Assembly: GCA_028820845.1 (NCBI GenBank)
Contig: JAPPII010000082.1
Span: 13,686 to 47,025, forward strand
Length of the DNA: 33,340 nucleotides
Reading direction: 5' to 3'
Origin: Candidatus Poribacteria bacterium
GTDB taxonomy: Bacteria; Poribacteria; WGA-4E; WGA-3G
Below the pieces are notes generated by a model. It saw nothing but the letters and a program-made list of their open reading frames with translations. It had not been told where the DNA came from and ran no database searches. This document shows positions 33,291 through 33,340 of this stretch, in pieces (position 1 is the stretch's first letter; each line of letters opens with the position of its first letter). The position numbers and the translations under genes were made by a program.

Positions 33291-33340
33291 GGACTTACGC
33301 AAAATTAGAAAATGAGTTGATATATTCTCAGTCGTCGCTT
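33291..33340. mobile_element. Left end of a third AGGACTTACGCA element (cut by the window edge)
   Basis: TAGGACTTACGCAAAATTAG at 33291-33310 has the same terminal sequence and orientation as the left ends at 32572 and 26595. The rest of this element lies outside the window. It begins 9 bases from the transposase start codon, so the transposase remnant is sandwiched between two repeats. Confidence 0.6.

Overview
This is a bacterial chromosomal segment of moderate G+C. It is dense with housekeeping genes and has a light load of small mobile repeats. The gene set points to a Gram-negative-type bacterium of a little-cultured lineage: menaquinone by the futalosine route, an MEP-pathway gene, a secreted WD40/dockerin protein with a FlgD/Por-like C-terminal domain, Uma2 (DUF820) nuclease, several xylose-isomerase-like TIM barrels and a DUF62 SAM hydrolase. 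Candidatus Poribacteria or a neighbour is my best guess. That placement is an inference from gene style, not a proven assignment.

Layout. 1-400: a 55-bp repeat present twice and a strong promoter. 401-3118 (+): VOC-fold protein, QueE, a cyclic-amidohydrolase-type enzyme and a small membrane-anchored protein, facing an APH-like kinase on the minus strand (3130-4218). 4219-4760: spacer repeats, a near-consensus promoter and a long structured rpsB leader. 4761-16590 (+): a run of ten genes, rpsB-tsf-frr-cdsA-dxr-rseP-UDG-priA-aldolase-like-ATP-grasp. It resembles the widely conserved translation/envelope cluster, but pyrH and uppS are absent. 16692-19295 (+): the large secreted propeller protein, closed by an intrinsic terminator. 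19365-22862 (-): trpS, a Uma2 nuclease, SAM hydroxide adenosyltransferase and a TIM-barrel isomerase. 23042-25513 (+): mqnE-mqnA-Fur-family regulator, translationally close-coupled. 25503-25753 (-): remains of a secreted-protein gene. 25872-26593 (+): an IscU-like protein lacking two of three cluster cysteines, plus an A-type Fe-S carrier, behind a perfect sigma70-type promoter. 26595-26717: a MITE. 26791-32389 (-): sbcD-sbcC-TIM barrel. 32572-33340: a second MITE, a truncated IS982-like transposase and the start of a third repeat copy.

How it works together: the centre of the window serves translation (S2, EF-Ts, RRF, TrpRS), envelope and lipid precursors (CdsA, Dxr, RseP) and DNA maintenance (UDG, PriA, SbcCD). 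The flanks supply the respiratory quinone (MqnE/MqnA), Fe-S handling and queuosine precursor. I found no CRISPR array, defence island, rRNA or tRNA. The most unusual items are divergent versions of standard proteins: cysteine-poor IscU, Cx5CxxC MqnE, Gly/Arg-loop RRF, Dxr with altered active-site positions and three-PDZ RseP. Equally notable are the two repeat systems that occupy many gene boundaries.
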